The notes: generated by a model from the letters alone, not told the origin. Shown: positions 53,006 through 62,620, counted from the first letter of the stretch. The stretch is DNA of 64,000 nt from Granulicella tundricola MP5ACTX9 (GCF_000178975.2 NC_015064.1:558001-622000); one strand, 5' to 3'. Numbers and translations are program-made.

Positions 53006-55393
53006 ATGACGGGCTTGATGATGCGGAGATGGTGGTTGGTGGCTTCGTTTGCAGTTGCGGGCGCGGCGTATGCACAGAAGGTTCAGCCGGCTCCCTCGCG
53101 ATATGACGAAGAATTGAAAAAGCTGGGCGATGGATTGACAGAGAACATGGCAATCCGTGACGTTCATTTTGCGAAGACAGACGATCGCAAGCATAAACGG
53201 TTCTATACGGAGCAGTGGGATCTGAGCGCGACACCGGAATATAAGCCGAGCAAGCAGTTCACGGGGACGATCCGGGTATCCGGAAATTACCTGGTGGAAG
53301 GGACGATCGCGGACCAGTGGAAGCAGGACTTTGAAAGGCTGCAGCCCGGCGTGAAGGTGGAGATGGTGCAGGAGGGCGAAGTCGCGACAGGAGACGTGCA
53401 GATTGAGACGGGCCCACGCATGAAGGACCGGCTGCGGCAGGCATCCGAATTTGAAGACAAGCTGAAGCGTTCGGTGTTCGACGTGGAATGGGCGACGGGA
53501 TCTTACGATGTGCCGGGCTGGAGCCCGGGCTTCGTGATCTTTGTGCAGAAGGATAATCCGATTGCGCACCTGTCGCTCGCGCAACTCGATGGCATCTTTG
53601 GCGGCGCGCATACGGGCGGATGGGACGGGACGACGTGGCGCACGGACAGCGCACGCGGGCCCGAGAAGAACATACGGACATGGGGGCAGCTAGGGCTCAC
53701 GGGCGAGTGGGCGGATAAGCCCATCCACATCTATGGGCGACCTTTGAAGTACAACATCCAGCTTGGGTTTGAGCGCAAGGTCTTCCATGGCGGCGACGTG
53801 TGGAACGAGAACACGTTGGAGTATTCGCATGAGATGAACCCCGATGGGTCACGGTACTCGTCGTCTCCGGAGATGGTGAAGGACATGGGCAACGATCCGT
53901 ACGGGATCTGTTTCGCGGATGAAGCGTCCATGATTCCGACGGCGCGCGCGGTGCCGGTGGGGAGCACGGACGCCGGTCCGTTTATGCCGATCACGCTCAA
54001 CAGCCTGCATGATCGCAGCTACCCGCTGTTTATTGAGGAGTGGGCGGAGGTAAGTGTCGCGCCGGGCAAGCCGTTGGACCCGCTGACGAAAGAGTTCCTG
54101 ACGTTCATGTTGAGCCGTCAGGGGCAGGATGCGGTGCAGAAAGATGGCAAGTGGATTCCGATTCCGTCCGATGTTTCAAAGGCCGCGATTGCAAAGCTGA
54201 ATGAGCCAGGCAAAGTGGTTCGTGCGGGAAAGCTTGGGCTGCAGGATGCAATGCTGGCGCCGGCCAAATGGATGGGCGACTCACCCGATGAGACCGGCAA
54301 GGTCAACGCAAAGAAGGCGTACTACACCAAGCGCTGGGACCTGAGCGATCTGCCCGCCTACGACGCGACGACCCAGGTAACGGGAACGATCCGGATGCCG
54401 GCCAGCGGGCTCATTATGGCGAGCACGGTGGGACAGGCGTGGATGGATGGTTTCCGCAAACAGCAGCCGGGCGTGACCTTTGTGAAGCAGGATGGCGAGC
54501 TGATCGACAAGAAGGTGGATCTGGAGCTTGGGCGCAAGTGGAGCAGCTACTTCGCGGGTGAGACGCTCCAGTTCCAGTTGAAGTACAAGCACTCGGCACG
54601 GGAGATTCAGATTGGGACTGGATCGTACGATGTGCCCGGGTATAGTCCGGCGTTCGCGATCTATGTCAATAAGAGCAACCCGGTGACGGGTCTGACCATG
54701 GAGCAATTGGACGGTATCTTTGGCGGGCCTCGGCGTGGAGGGTGGGTGTCTACGGCGTTTCGGCGGCAGGTAGGACGGACGTCGGAGAAGAACATTCGGA
54801 CATGGGGCCAGGCGGGTGCTCCAGGTGCGTGGGCAAGTCAGCCGATCGATGTCATCGTGCCGCCGTTGAAGTACCACATCATGACTGTGTTCGAGCGTAA
54901 AGTCCTTGAGGGCGGCAATATGTGGAACGACTCGATCAAGGAGTATCCGCTGTTGCTGAAGGCGGATGGGACACGAAACGTTCCGAGCGAGGAACGCATC
55001 AAGCGCGTGGGCATGGATAAGGATGCGATTACATTCAGCCAGGAGGGCTTCCCGGCAGGGCAGGCGAAGGCATTACCGTTGGCTGCGACTGACGGTGGAC
55101 CGTTCGTGCCGCCGACGCTCGAGAACGTACGCAACCGGAGTTACCCACTCTCGCTGGAGCTATATGCGTATGCGGACCAGCAGCCGGATAAGCCGATGGA
55201 CCCCGTAACAAAGGAGTTTCTACGCTACATCCTGAGCCGCGAGGGACAGGATATGCTGCAGCGCGATGGCAAGTGGCTGCCGTTGACGGCAGAGATGGTG
55301 AAGGAGCAGCGGGAGAAGCTGGATATGGTGATTCCGCCGTTCAAGAACCCGGGTACGAAGGCGAAGGCAAAAGCGGCGGCCGGTGCGCAGTGA
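53006..55393 (+). CDS. Tandem double-domain PstS-like binding protein H
   Basis: Encodes 795 residues from ATG 53006, with GAGGG upstream; an earlier ATG at 52976 is in frame. The signal peptide is LVASFAVAGAAYAQ. Two copies of the family domain lie in tandem, about 373 residues apart. Copy 1 has WDLSATPEY (about 70), TGSYDVPGWSPGF (about 163), QLDGIFGGAHTGGWDG and NIRTWGQLGLTGEW (about 221). Copy 2 has WDLSDLPAY (about 442), TGSYDVPGYSPAF (about 537), QLDGIFGGPRRGGW and NIRTWGQAGAPGAW (about 596). Copy 2 has lost the LGLTGE part. A Lys/Ala-rich tail ends the protein. It opens the plus block with YncE and the RND efflux genes. Confidence 0.86.
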   Translation: MTGLMMRRWWLVASFAVAGAAYAQKVQPAPSRYDEELKKLGDGLTENMAIRDVHFAKTDDRKHKRFYTEQWDLSATPEYKPSKQFTGTIRVSGNYLVEGTIADQWKQDFERLQPGVKVEMVQEGEVATGDVQIETGPRMKDRLRQASEFEDKLKRSVFDVEWATGSYDVPGWSPGFVIFVQKDNPIAHLSLAQLDGIFGGAHTGGWDGTTWRTDSARGPEKNIRTWGQLGLTGEWADKPIHIYGRPLKYNIQLGFERKVFHGGDVWNENTLEYSHEMNPDGSRYSSSPEMVKDMGNDPYGICFADEASMIPTARAVPVGSTDAGPFMPITLNSLHDRSYPLFIEEWAEVSVAPGKPLDPLTKEFLTFMLSRQGQDAVQKDGKWIPIPSDVSKAAIAKLNEPGKVVRAGKLGLQDAMLAPAKWMGDSPDETGKVNAKKAYYTKRWDLSDLPAYDATTQVTGTIRMPASGLIMASTVGQAWMDGFRKQQPGVTFVKQDGELIDKKVDLELGRKWSSYFAGETLQFQLKYKHSAREIQIGTGSYDVPGYSPAFAIYVNKSNPVTGLTMEQLDGIFGGPRRGGWVSTAFRRQVGRTSEKNIRTWGQAGAPGAWASQPIDVIVPPLKYHIMTVFERKVLEGGNMWNDSIKEYPLLLKADGTRNVPSEERIKRVGMDKDAITFSQEGFPAGQAKALPLAATDGGPFVPPTLENVRNRSYPLSLELYAYADQQPDKPMDPVTKEFLRYILSREGQDMLQRDGKWLPLTAEMVKEQREKLDMVIPPFKNPGTKAKAKAAAGAQ

Positions 55394-55396
55394 GGC

Positions 55397-55483
55397 ATGA
55401 CCGAACCCCAAGCGATCGAGTTGATGAAGAAAAAGAAGGTTGCCGCTAAGGCTGCTTTAATCACGCTCGGCGAGATTGGATGA
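55397..55483 (+). CDS. Possible 28-residue small protein gene
   Basis: A complete small frame from ATG 55397 to TGA, beginning 3 bases after the binding-protein stop, with GAGG just before it (spacing short). The product is a Lys-rich helix (LMKKKKVAAKAALITLGEIG). It could be a small regulatory or membrane-associated peptide, or a remnant. No other evidence. Confidence 0.25.
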   Translation: MTEPQAIELMKKKKVAAKAALITLGEIG

Positions 55484-55519
55484 GTCGCGGCACGTACGGA
55501 AGCGAGGAGTTTCATTGTG

Positions 55520-56566
55520 ATGACAAAGTCCGCTTTTCATCTTCCCGGCCTGTGGCTGAGCGCGATCTGCGTTCTGGCCGCAGGGTTCGGCACAGCTTAT
55601 GCGCAGGCACAGAAGCCGTTTGGAATCCAGCAGCGCTGGGTGATTGGCGGCACTGGGAGCTGGGACTATGTGAAGGTCGACAGTGCGAGCCATCGCCTGT
55701 ATGTGGCCCACCAGACAAAGGTGGAAGTGATCGACCTGACGAGTGGGAAGCTGATCGGTTCCATCGGCAATCTGAAGCGGTGCCACGGTATAGCGATTCT
55801 GCCTGACGGCAAGACCGGCTTTATCACGGACGGCAATGCGAACCAGGTGGTGGTATTCGACACCGAAAAGCTGACCACGATCGAAACGATTCCGGCCGGG
55901 AAGAAGCCGGATGGAATTGTGTACGAGGCATCCACCAATACGGTGTGGGTCTTCAACGGAAACAGTAAGAGCGTCACGGTGCTCGACGCAGTAAGCCGCA
56001 AGCCGGTGGCCACGATCGCACTACCGGGCAAACCTGAATTTCCGCAGACCGACAACGAAGGAACGGTGTTCGTAAACATCGATGAGCCAAACTCCATCGT
56101 TGTTCTCGACGCAAGGACGAAGACACTGACGGCAACGTGGCCGCTGCGTGGATGCAAGGGGCCATCAGGGCTTGCGTATGACCAGGATGGCAAACGGCTG
56201 TTCAGCGTGTGCGACGGCAGGAAGATGGCCGTGACGGACGCGCGCACAGGGAAGCCGCTTGGCCTTGCGCAAGTGGGCGATGGGCCCGATGCCGCGGGCT
56301 ACGATGCCAGGAACGATCTTGCATTTGCCTCCAATGAAGACGGGACGATGACGGTGATCGACGCGGGCAAGCCGGAGTTTCCGGCCATCCAGACCTTGGC
56401 CACGATGAAGGGGGCTCGAACCATGGGTGTGGACGCAACGACCGGAACGATCTACATGGTGAGCGCGAAGCTCACATCGCATATCCCCCCGCCCACGCCT
56501 GAGGTGACGCATCCTCGCCCGGATCCCGTTCCAGGGACGTTCACGGTGTTGGTGATCGGCCGCTAA
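55520..56566 (+). CDS. YncE-like beta-propeller, secreted
   Basis: Encodes 348 residues from ATG 55520 with GAGGAG about ten bases upstream (GTG 55517 is also possible). The signal peptide is LAAGFGTAYAQ. Propeller blades are visible as VEVIDLTSGKLIGSI, VVVFDTEKLTTIETI, VTVLDAVSRKPVATIAL, IVVLDARTKTLTATWPL, 'MAVTDARTGKPLGLAQVG' and MTVIDAGKPEFPAIQTL. It shares the C-terminal 'RPDPVPGTFTVLVIGR' with the propeller at 24665, marking them as close paralogues. It sits between the double binding protein and the efflux genes, so it may bind or deliver the same ligand in the periplasm. Confidence 0.88.
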   Translation: MTKSAFHLPGLWLSAICVLAAGFGTAYAQAQKPFGIQQRWVIGGTGSWDYVKVDSASHRLYVAHQTKVEVIDLTSGKLIGSIGNLKRCHGIAILPDGKTGFITDGNANQVVVFDTEKLTTIETIPAGKKPDGIVYEASTNTVWVFNGNSKSVTVLDAVSRKPVATIALPGKPEFPQTDNEGTVFVNIDEPNSIVVLDARTKTLTATWPLRGCKGPSGLAYDQDGKRLFSVCDGRKMAVTDARTGKPLGLAQVGDGPDAAGYDARNDLAFASNEDGTMTVIDAGKPEFPAIQTLATMKGARTMGVDATTGTIYMVSAKLTSHIPPPTPEVTHPRPDPVPGTFTVLVIGR

Positions 56567-56611
56567 CGGTGCGTATGGTTGTCTCTTCTAAGTGCGAGCC
56601 AAAGTGACTGT

Positions 56612-58057
56612 ATGAATGTGATGCTCCAAATCGCTGGGATTAGTTTCAGATGCGCGTTAGGGATGATGACTGCGGCGGCGGCATGCGGCGGTGCGTTGCT
56701 CGCCCAGGCTACAACCGTGGCAATTGCACCGGCGGTGGGGGGCTCCGCAGGAACGGACCCCGGTATGCAGGCGGTCGGCAACTCAACGGCGACAGGGCAG
56801 ACGATCACGCTGACGCAAGCTCTAAATCTAGCAAGGGCGAATGAACCTTCCTTTGCGGCTGCCTATGCAGCAAGCAGGGTGGCGAATCTCGATAAGTCGA
56901 TTGCGCGGTCGGCGCTGCTTCCCTCGGTTGTGTATCACAACCAATATCTTTTTACGCAGTCCAACCATGTGCCGTTATCGCAGAACTCGGCCGCGGGGGC
57001 CCAGGCGACCACTGATCAAACTGCGCCTGTCTTTATCGCAAACAATGGCGTGCATGAGTATGTAAGCCAGGCAGTCGTGAACGAGACAATTGGGCTGACG
57101 CAGTTCAATGCAGTGGCACGGGCGGATGCGGCGTCCGCAATTGCGACCGCGGAGCTGGAAATCAGCCGTCGTGGCCTGGCAGCCACCGTGGTCGGGTTGT
57201 TTTATGGCGCATCCATTGCCCAGGGAAAGATTGCGATTGCACGGCGGGCGTTGAACGAGGCGCAGGGTTTCGTGGAGCAGACACAACAGCGTGCGGCGGC
57301 CCGCGAGGTGGCTCATGCGGATGTTGTCAAGGCGCAGTTGACGCTCCAGCAGCGGCAGCGAGAGATGGCGGATGCGGAGTTGATGGCGGAGAAGTCACGG
57401 CTGGACCTGGGGGTTCTATTGTTCCCGGATCCGCGGACGCTTTATGAGGTAGAGCTCCCGACTGCGTCGAACCTCCCGACGCGCGCGGAGACGGAGGCCG
57501 CGGCGGTGTCATCAAATCCTGAGTTGGCGAGCGCCGTGGCGACGTTGCGAGCGTCAAACCTGGACGTGACGGCGGCGCGTGCAGCGTACTTGCCAGACCT
57601 GGCCTTCAATTACTCGTATGGTATCGACGCCGCGCAGTTTGCGGTGAATGGTCTGGATGGGGCCCGAAACCTGGGCTATTCGGCTTCTGCGACGTTGGAT
57701 ATTCCGGTGTGGGATTGGTTTGCAACGGCGCACAAGGTGAAGCAGGCGCAGATTCAGCGGGATTCTGCGAAGGTGGCGCTGTCTGCGACGCAGCGAAGGC
57801 TCGTGGCCAACCTTGAGGAGTTCTACAACGAGGCTCGCGTGGCATACCAACAACTGGATTCGTTGCAACTGAGCGTGGATACGGCGCGGGATAGCCTGCG
57901 GCTGACGCGGCTTCGCTATACGAACGGAGAGGGGACTGTGCTGGAGGTAGTGGATGCGCAGAACTCGCTGACGACGGCGGAACTGGCAATGCAGGATGGG
58001 ACGGTCCGATATCAACTGGCACTTGCAAACCTACAAAATTTGACCGGGATACTCTAA
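56612..58057 (+). CDS. TolC-family outer-membrane efflux channel
   Basis: Encodes 481 residues from ATG 56612; a TTG at 56579 is also open. The signal region is ALGMMTAAAACGGALLAQ. The TolC repeat appears as LTQALNLARANEPSFAAAY and later VANLEEFYNEARVAYQQLD, 'SLRLTRLRYTNGEGTVLEV' and 'NSLTTAELAMQDGTVRYQLA'. These are the helical-barrel landmarks. It is followed directly by MFP and RND genes, so it is the outer channel of that tripartite pump. Confidence 0.9.
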   Translation: MNVMLQIAGISFRCALGMMTAAAACGGALLAQATTVAIAPAVGGSAGTDPGMQAVGNSTATGQTITLTQALNLARANEPSFAAAYAASRVANLDKSIARSALLPSVVYHNQYLFTQSNHVPLSQNSAAGAQATTDQTAPVFIANNGVHEYVSQAVVNETIGLTQFNAVARADAASAIATAELEISRRGLAATVVGLFYGASIAQGKIAIARRALNEAQGFVEQTQQRAAAREVAHADVVKAQLTLQQRQREMADAELMAEKSRLDLGVLLFPDPRTLYEVELPTASNLPTRAETEAAAVSSNPELASAVATLRASNLDVTAARAAYLPDLAFNYSYGIDAAQFAVNGLDGARNLGYSASATLDIPVWDWFATAHKVKQAQIQRDSAKVALSATQRRLVANLEEFYNEARVAYQQLDSLQLSVDTARDSLRLTRLRYTNGEGTVLEVVDAQNSLTTAELAMQDGTVRYQLALANLQNLTGIL

Positions 58058-58058
58058 C

Positions 58059-59441
58059 GTGACCGATAAGAACACAGTATGGACGACGAACTGCGGCGCA
58101 GGCCTCTTGTTAGCCTTTTCTCTGGTGGCAATGTGTAACCTGAATGGTTGCAAAAAGGCTGCCGAGGAGGTGCCGAAGCCAGAAGTAACAGTGCAGGCGG
58201 TGCATCCGGAGAGGGGCTCGATTACAGAGGAGATCTCCGCAGATGCCATCCTGGCGCCGGTAGCGCAGGCTGCGATTCTGCCGAAGATTACCGCACCGGT
58301 GAAGAAGTTTTATGTGCAGCGTGGATCCCATGTGTCCGCAGGGCAACTGGTAGCGACGCTCGAAAACAGAGATCTTGCGGCTGCGGCTGCCGACAATGCG
58401 GGCGCATACAGCGCGGCGAAGGGCGCTTATACAACGGCCACGGAGACGACGGTGCCTGAGGATGCGACGAAGGCCCGCTTGGATCTGGCACAGGCGAAGG
58501 CGACCCTGGATCTCGATAACCAGATTGTGAAGAGCAGGGAACAGTTGTTCGCGCAGGGAGCGATCCCAGGGCGCGATCTCGATACTGCCAAGGCGACCGC
58601 GGTGCAGGCGCAGGCCACTTATGATCTGGCGCAGCAACAATACGAGGCAGTGAAGAGGAGCGGTTCGACAGCTTCGCTGGTGTCCGCGAATGGGACGCTG
58701 GAATCCGCTAAAGGCAAGTACATGGGGGCGGAGGCGCAGCTCAGTTACACGAATATCCGGACGCCGATCTCCGGCATGGTGACGGAGCGCCCTTTATTTC
58801 CCGGTGAGACGGCGGCAGCGGGGGCGCCAATTGTAACGGTAATGGATACATCCGTGATGCTGGCAAAGGTGCATGTGGCGCAGGTGCAGGCGCAGCACTT
58901 GAAGATAGGCGCAGATGCGGAGTTGTCGGTGCCGGGGATGGATGAGCCGATCAACGCGAAGGTGTCGCTGGTGAGTCCAGCGCTGGACGCGGGGAGTACA
59001 ACCGTTGAGGTGTGGCTGAAGACGCCGAACAAGGATGGCAGGCTCAAGGCGGGTATGACGCTGCATGTGACCATCAAAGGACGCGCCGTGAAGGATGCGA
59101 TGCTGGTGCCGACGGAGGCGATTCAGCGCTCAAGTGAAGGCGCCGGGAAGATTGTGATGGTGATTGCCTCTGACGGCACCGCCAAGAAACGCACCGTGAT
59201 GACGGGCATTCAGACACCCGAGTACACGCAGATTCTGACTGGACTAAAAGCTGAGGACACGGTGATTACGGGCGGCGGGTATGGGCTCGACGATGGGACC
59301 AAGGTGAAGATTGGTCCGGCTGAGAAGAAGGAGGATGACGACGCGAAGCCTGGAGCCGATGCGGATAAAGGCACAGCAGGTGAGAAGGGTGGCGCGGACG
59401 AGAAGGGTGCGACGGCAAAGAAGGAGGATGGCAAGGAATGA
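58059..59441 (+). CDS. RND efflux periplasmic adaptor (MFP), lipoprotein
   Basis: Encodes 460 residues from GTG 58059, one base after the TolC stop. The N-terminus has a lipobox (MCNLNGC, Cys about residue 31). The MFP pattern follows: ILPKITAPVKKFYVQRGSHV, VSAGQLVATLENRDL, a long coiled-coil hairpin at about residues 105-220, 'SYTNIRTPISGMVTERPLFP', and barrel and membrane-proximal domains. The final 45 residues are a Lys/Glu/Asp/Gly-rich low-complexity tail, unusual for the family. It overlaps the RND gene by 4 bases. Confidence 0.92.
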   Translation: MTDKNTVWTTNCGAGLLLAFSLVAMCNLNGCKKAAEEVPKPEVTVQAVHPERGSITEEISADAILAPVAQAAILPKITAPVKKFYVQRGSHVSAGQLVATLENRDLAAAAADNAGAYSAAKGAYTTATETTVPEDATKARLDLAQAKATLDLDNQIVKSREQLFAQGAIPGRDLDTAKATAVQAQATYDLAQQQYEAVKRSGSTASLVSANGTLESAKGKYMGAEAQLSYTNIRTPISGMVTERPLFPGETAAAGAPIVTVMDTSVMLAKVHVAQVQAQHLKIGADAELSVPGMDEPINAKVSLVSPALDAGSTTVEVWLKTPNKDGRLKAGMTLHVTIKGRAVKDAMLVPTEAIQRSSEGAGKIVMVIASDGTAKKRTVMTGIQTPEYTQILTGLKAEDTVITGGGYGLDDGTKVKIGPAEKKEDDDAKPGADADKGTAGEKGGADEKGATAKKEDGKE

Positions 59442-62400
59442 GCGACGTCATCCACGCATCGATCTCTGAGCGCCCGTCTGGCTTCTGGCTCGCACGGCTA
59501 TCCAAGCCGATCTACTTCTTCCTTGCCGTTCTGACGATTGCGGGGATTTACGCGGCGTTTCAGGTTCCGATCTCGGTCTTCCCGGACACAAACTTTCCGC
59601 GTGTCGTGATTGGCGTGGACAACGGCGTCATGCCGGTGGAGCAGATGCAGGTCACCATCACGAAGCCGATTGAGGACGCGGTGAACAGCGTCCCAGGGCT
59701 GACGACGGTGCGGAGTACGACGAGCCGGGGGTCGGCTGAGATCAGCCTGCTCTTTGATTGGAACGTAGACATGTTTCGGACGCTGCAGTTGACCGACTCG
59801 GCGTTGGCGAAGATCCAGTCCAGCCTGCCGGCAACCGCGAAGATTACGACAAACCGCTTGACGTTTGCGACCTTTCCGATTCTGGGCTATGCGTTGACAG
59901 CGGATGATCGCGGGGCGGATACGGTTTCGCAGACGGCGCTCTGGGGGATTGCGACCTACAATCTAAAGCCGCAGTTGAACCGCGTGAGCGGCGTGGCGAC
60001 GGTGGTCGTGCAGGGCGGCAAGGTGCCGGAGTTTCACATCGTGCCGGATCCCGCGAAGCTGCAGACTGCGGGCGTAACGCTGCTTGATTTGGTGAACGCG
60101 GTGCAGACGTCGAACATCATCGACTCGCCGGGACTGTATGAGGCGGATCATCAACTCATCCTCGGGCTGGTAGGTGCCCAAGCACATGATGTCGATCAAC
60201 TGGGCAATCTGGTGGTCAAGAACACGGCAGCGAATGTGCCGGTGCGTATCAACGATGTGGCGATGCTGGGGCCGGCCACGATGCCGGTCTTTACGTCCGT
60301 CGATGCTAACGGAAAGCCAGCGGTCCTTTTGAACATCACGCGGCAGCCCACGAGTAATACGGTTGCAGTGGCGACGGCGGTCGACGCAAAGGTGCAGGCG
60401 CTGAAGTCCATGCTGCCTCCCGGCGTGCACATGACGCCGTTTTACGACCAGTCTGAACTAGTGCGGGAGAGCATTGCGAGCGTACGCGATGCGATTCTGA
60501 TTGGCCTCGTGCTGGCTTGCCTGATCCTCTTTTTATTCCTGCGGGACTGGACATCATCGTTGATTGCGGGCCTGGTGATTCCTGTAACAGTGGCGATTAC
60601 AATTCTGTTTTTGTGGATCATTGGGCAGAGCTTCAACCTGATGACCCTGGGTGGCTTGGCTGCTGCGATCGGGCTTGTAATCGACGACGCGATTGTTGTG
60701 GTGGAGAACATCGTCGTGCATCGCGATGCCGGCCAAACCCGCTCCGATGCAGTGCGGTTGGCGTTGCGCGAGATCATCGTGCCGTTGGTGGGGTCAACGG
60801 TGACGCCGGTGGTGGTCTTCTTGCCCCTGATCGCGACCACCGGAGTCACGGGCAGCTTCTTCCGTGCGCTGGCGGTTACGATGACCGCTTCATTGCTGAC
60901 ATCGTTGATGTTGGCATTGACGTTCACGCCTGCGCTTTCTCTCTCGCTGCTGCGTGAGGCGGGTTCGAATAAGAAGCATGGTCATGAAGAGAACGGGCCG
61001 GTGATGCGGCGTCTTCTGGCCACGCACAATCGGCTGTTGAGCTGGACGATCGGGAGAACATGGGCCATTGGAGCGATTGCGCTGGTCTTGATTGGCTCAA
61101 GTTATTTCGCCTTCAACGCACTCGGGACGAACCTGCTTCCGGAGATGGATGAAGGGGCATTCATCCTGGACTACATCATGCCGGCCGGGAGTTCGCTGCA
61201 GGCGACACAAGAAGTGCTGGACCATGTGGAGCATATCCTGCACGAGACGCCTGAGGTAGAAATCACGACGCGGCGGACAGGGCTGCAACTAGGTCTCGCT
61301 GCGGTGACGGAGGCAAACACGGGCGACATCTCAGTGCGGTTGAAGGCGAAGCGGTCGCGCCCGATCGACGAGATCATGAACGAGGTTCGGGACAAGATCA
61401 AGGAACAGTATCCGCAGTTGGATGTGGAATTTGTGCAAGTGCTGGAGGACATGATCAACGATCTTTCGAACTCACCGGAGCCGATCCAGATCAAGCTGTT
61501 TTCCAATGATACGACGTTGCTCCATGAGCTCGGACCGAAGGTGCAGGCGGCGATTGCGGCGATTCCAGGCATCGTGGATACGCAAAACGGCGTGGACAAC
61601 ACGTTGAGCGGCCCCGCAACTACATTCCAGGTGGACCCATCGGTGGCGGCAAGACTGGGCTTCACGCCGCAGGAGGTGGCGGAGGATGCAACATCGTTGA
61701 TGGATGGGCTGCCCACGACGGACCCGGTGATCGTGGGAGGTCGGCCCTACACGGTGCGGGTGCGGATGTCGGACGAGCATCGTGCCTCGTTGAGCGCGAT
61801 TGAAAACACAGTCTTCAACTCCGCAACAGGACATACCGCGACGCTCGGCGCTTTGGCGCAGGTGACGGAGTTGCCGCCGCAGAATGAGATCAGGCGCGAG
61901 AATCTGGAGCAGGTCGTACTGGTGAGCGGTCGGCTGGAGGGATCAAACCTGGGCGGCGCGATGACGCAGGTCAAGGCGGCTGTGGCAAAGCTGAGCCTGC
62001 CGGCGTCCGTGCGCGTGGAGTATGGCGGGACGTACCAGGAGCAGCAGAAGTCGTTTCATGATCTGGCGCAGGTGTTGGTGCTGGCATTGGCGCTGGTGTT
62101 CGGCGTATTGCTGGCGGAGTTCCGCAACTTCTCCGCGCCCATCGCGATTCTGACGAGCTCCGTGCTGTCGATGGCGGGCGTGGTGTTTGCGCTGCTGACC
62201 ACGAACACCAACTTCAACGTGGCCAGCTTTATGGGTCTGATCATGGTGATCGGCATCGTGGCGAAGAACGGGATCTTGCTGCTGGATGCGGATGAACGGG
62301 CTCGTGCGGAAGGTGCGAATGCGCTGGATGCGATGCTGCATGCGGCCCAGCGGCGGCTGAGGCCGATTGTCATGACCGCGGTCGCTGCCATGTGCGGGAT

Positions 62401-62620
62401 GCTGCCCCTGGCGTTTGCGTTTGGTGCGGGCTCGCAGATGTTGCAGCCGTTGGCAATTGCGGTCATTGGAGGGTTGATCATCTCCGTGCTGCTGAGCCTG
62501 GTGGTAACACCGGCCATCTACTACCAGCTCACGATGCGGACGGATTGTAAAGCCACCGCTGAACCGCAAGAGACGCTGGCGTTGCAACTGATCGCCAGTC
62601 GCTGCAAATGCGGCGAATGA
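59438..62620 (+). CDS. RND efflux pump inner-membrane subunit
   Basis: Encodes 1060 residues from ATG 59438. The AcrB-type layout is complete: twelve membrane helices and two large periplasmic domains. Transmembrane helix 4 has GLVIDDAIVVVEN (about residue 410), the paired Asp of proton translocation in HAE-type drug exporters; heavy-metal exporters usually have a different DGAVV-type sequence there. Other marks are FPRVVIGVDNGVMPVEQM, NLLPEMDEGAFILDYIMP, and LIMVIGIVAKNGILLLD. The likely substrate is an organic or amphipathic compound. It is coupled to MFP and TolC, and the next gene is another YncE propeller. Confidence 0.94.
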   Translation: MSDVIHASISERPSGFWLARLSKPIYFFLAVLTIAGIYAAFQVPISVFPDTNFPRVVIGVDNGVMPVEQMQVTITKPIEDAVNSVPGLTTVRSTTSRGSAEISLLFDWNVDMFRTLQLTDSALAKIQSSLPATAKITTNRLTFATFPILGYALTADDRGADTVSQTALWGIATYNLKPQLNRVSGVATVVVQGGKVPEFHIVPDPAKLQTAGVTLLDLVNAVQTSNIIDSPGLYEADHQLILGLVGAQAHDVDQLGNLVVKNTAANVPVRINDVAMLGPATMPVFTSVDANGKPAVLLNITRQPTSNTVAVATAVDAKVQALKSMLPPGVHMTPFYDQSELVRESIASVRDAILIGLVLACLILFLFLRDWTSSLIAGLVIPVTVAITILFLWIIGQSFNLMTLGGLAAAIGLVIDDAIVVVENIVVHRDAGQTRSDAVRLALREIIVPLVGSTVTPVVVFLPLIATTGVTGSFFRALAVTMTASLLTSLMLALTFTPALSLSLLREAGSNKKHGHEENGPVMRRLLATHNRLLSWTIGRTWAIGAIALVLIGSSYFAFNALGTNLLPEMDEGAFILDYIMPAGSSLQATQEVLDHVEHILHETPEVEITTRRTGLQLGLAAVTEANTGDISVRLKAKRSRPIDEIMNEVRDKIKEQYPQLDVEFVQVLEDMINDLSNSPEPIQIKLFSNDTTLLHELGPKVQAAIAAIPGIVDTQNGVDNTLSGPATTFQVDPSVAARLGFTPQEVAEDATSLMDGLPTTDPVIVGGRPYTVRVRMSDEHRASLSAIENTVFNSATGHTATLGALAQVTELPPQNEIRRENLEQVVLVSGRLEGSNLGGAMTQVKAAVAKLSLPASVRVEYGGTYQEQQKSFHDLAQVLVLALALVFGVLLAEFRNFSAPIAILTSSVLSMAGVVFALLTTNTNFNVASFMGLIMVIGIVAKNGILLLDADERARAEGANALDAMLHAAQRRLRPIVMTAVAAMCGMLPLAFAFGAGSQMLQPLAIAVIGGLIISVLLSLVVTPAIYYQLTMRTDCKATAEPQETLALQLIASRCKCGE

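Noticed and set aside
59438..62620. Heavy-metal (CzcA/CusA) exporter
   Set aside because: Helix 4 reads IDDAIVVVEN, the drug-exporter form, not the metal-exporter form.
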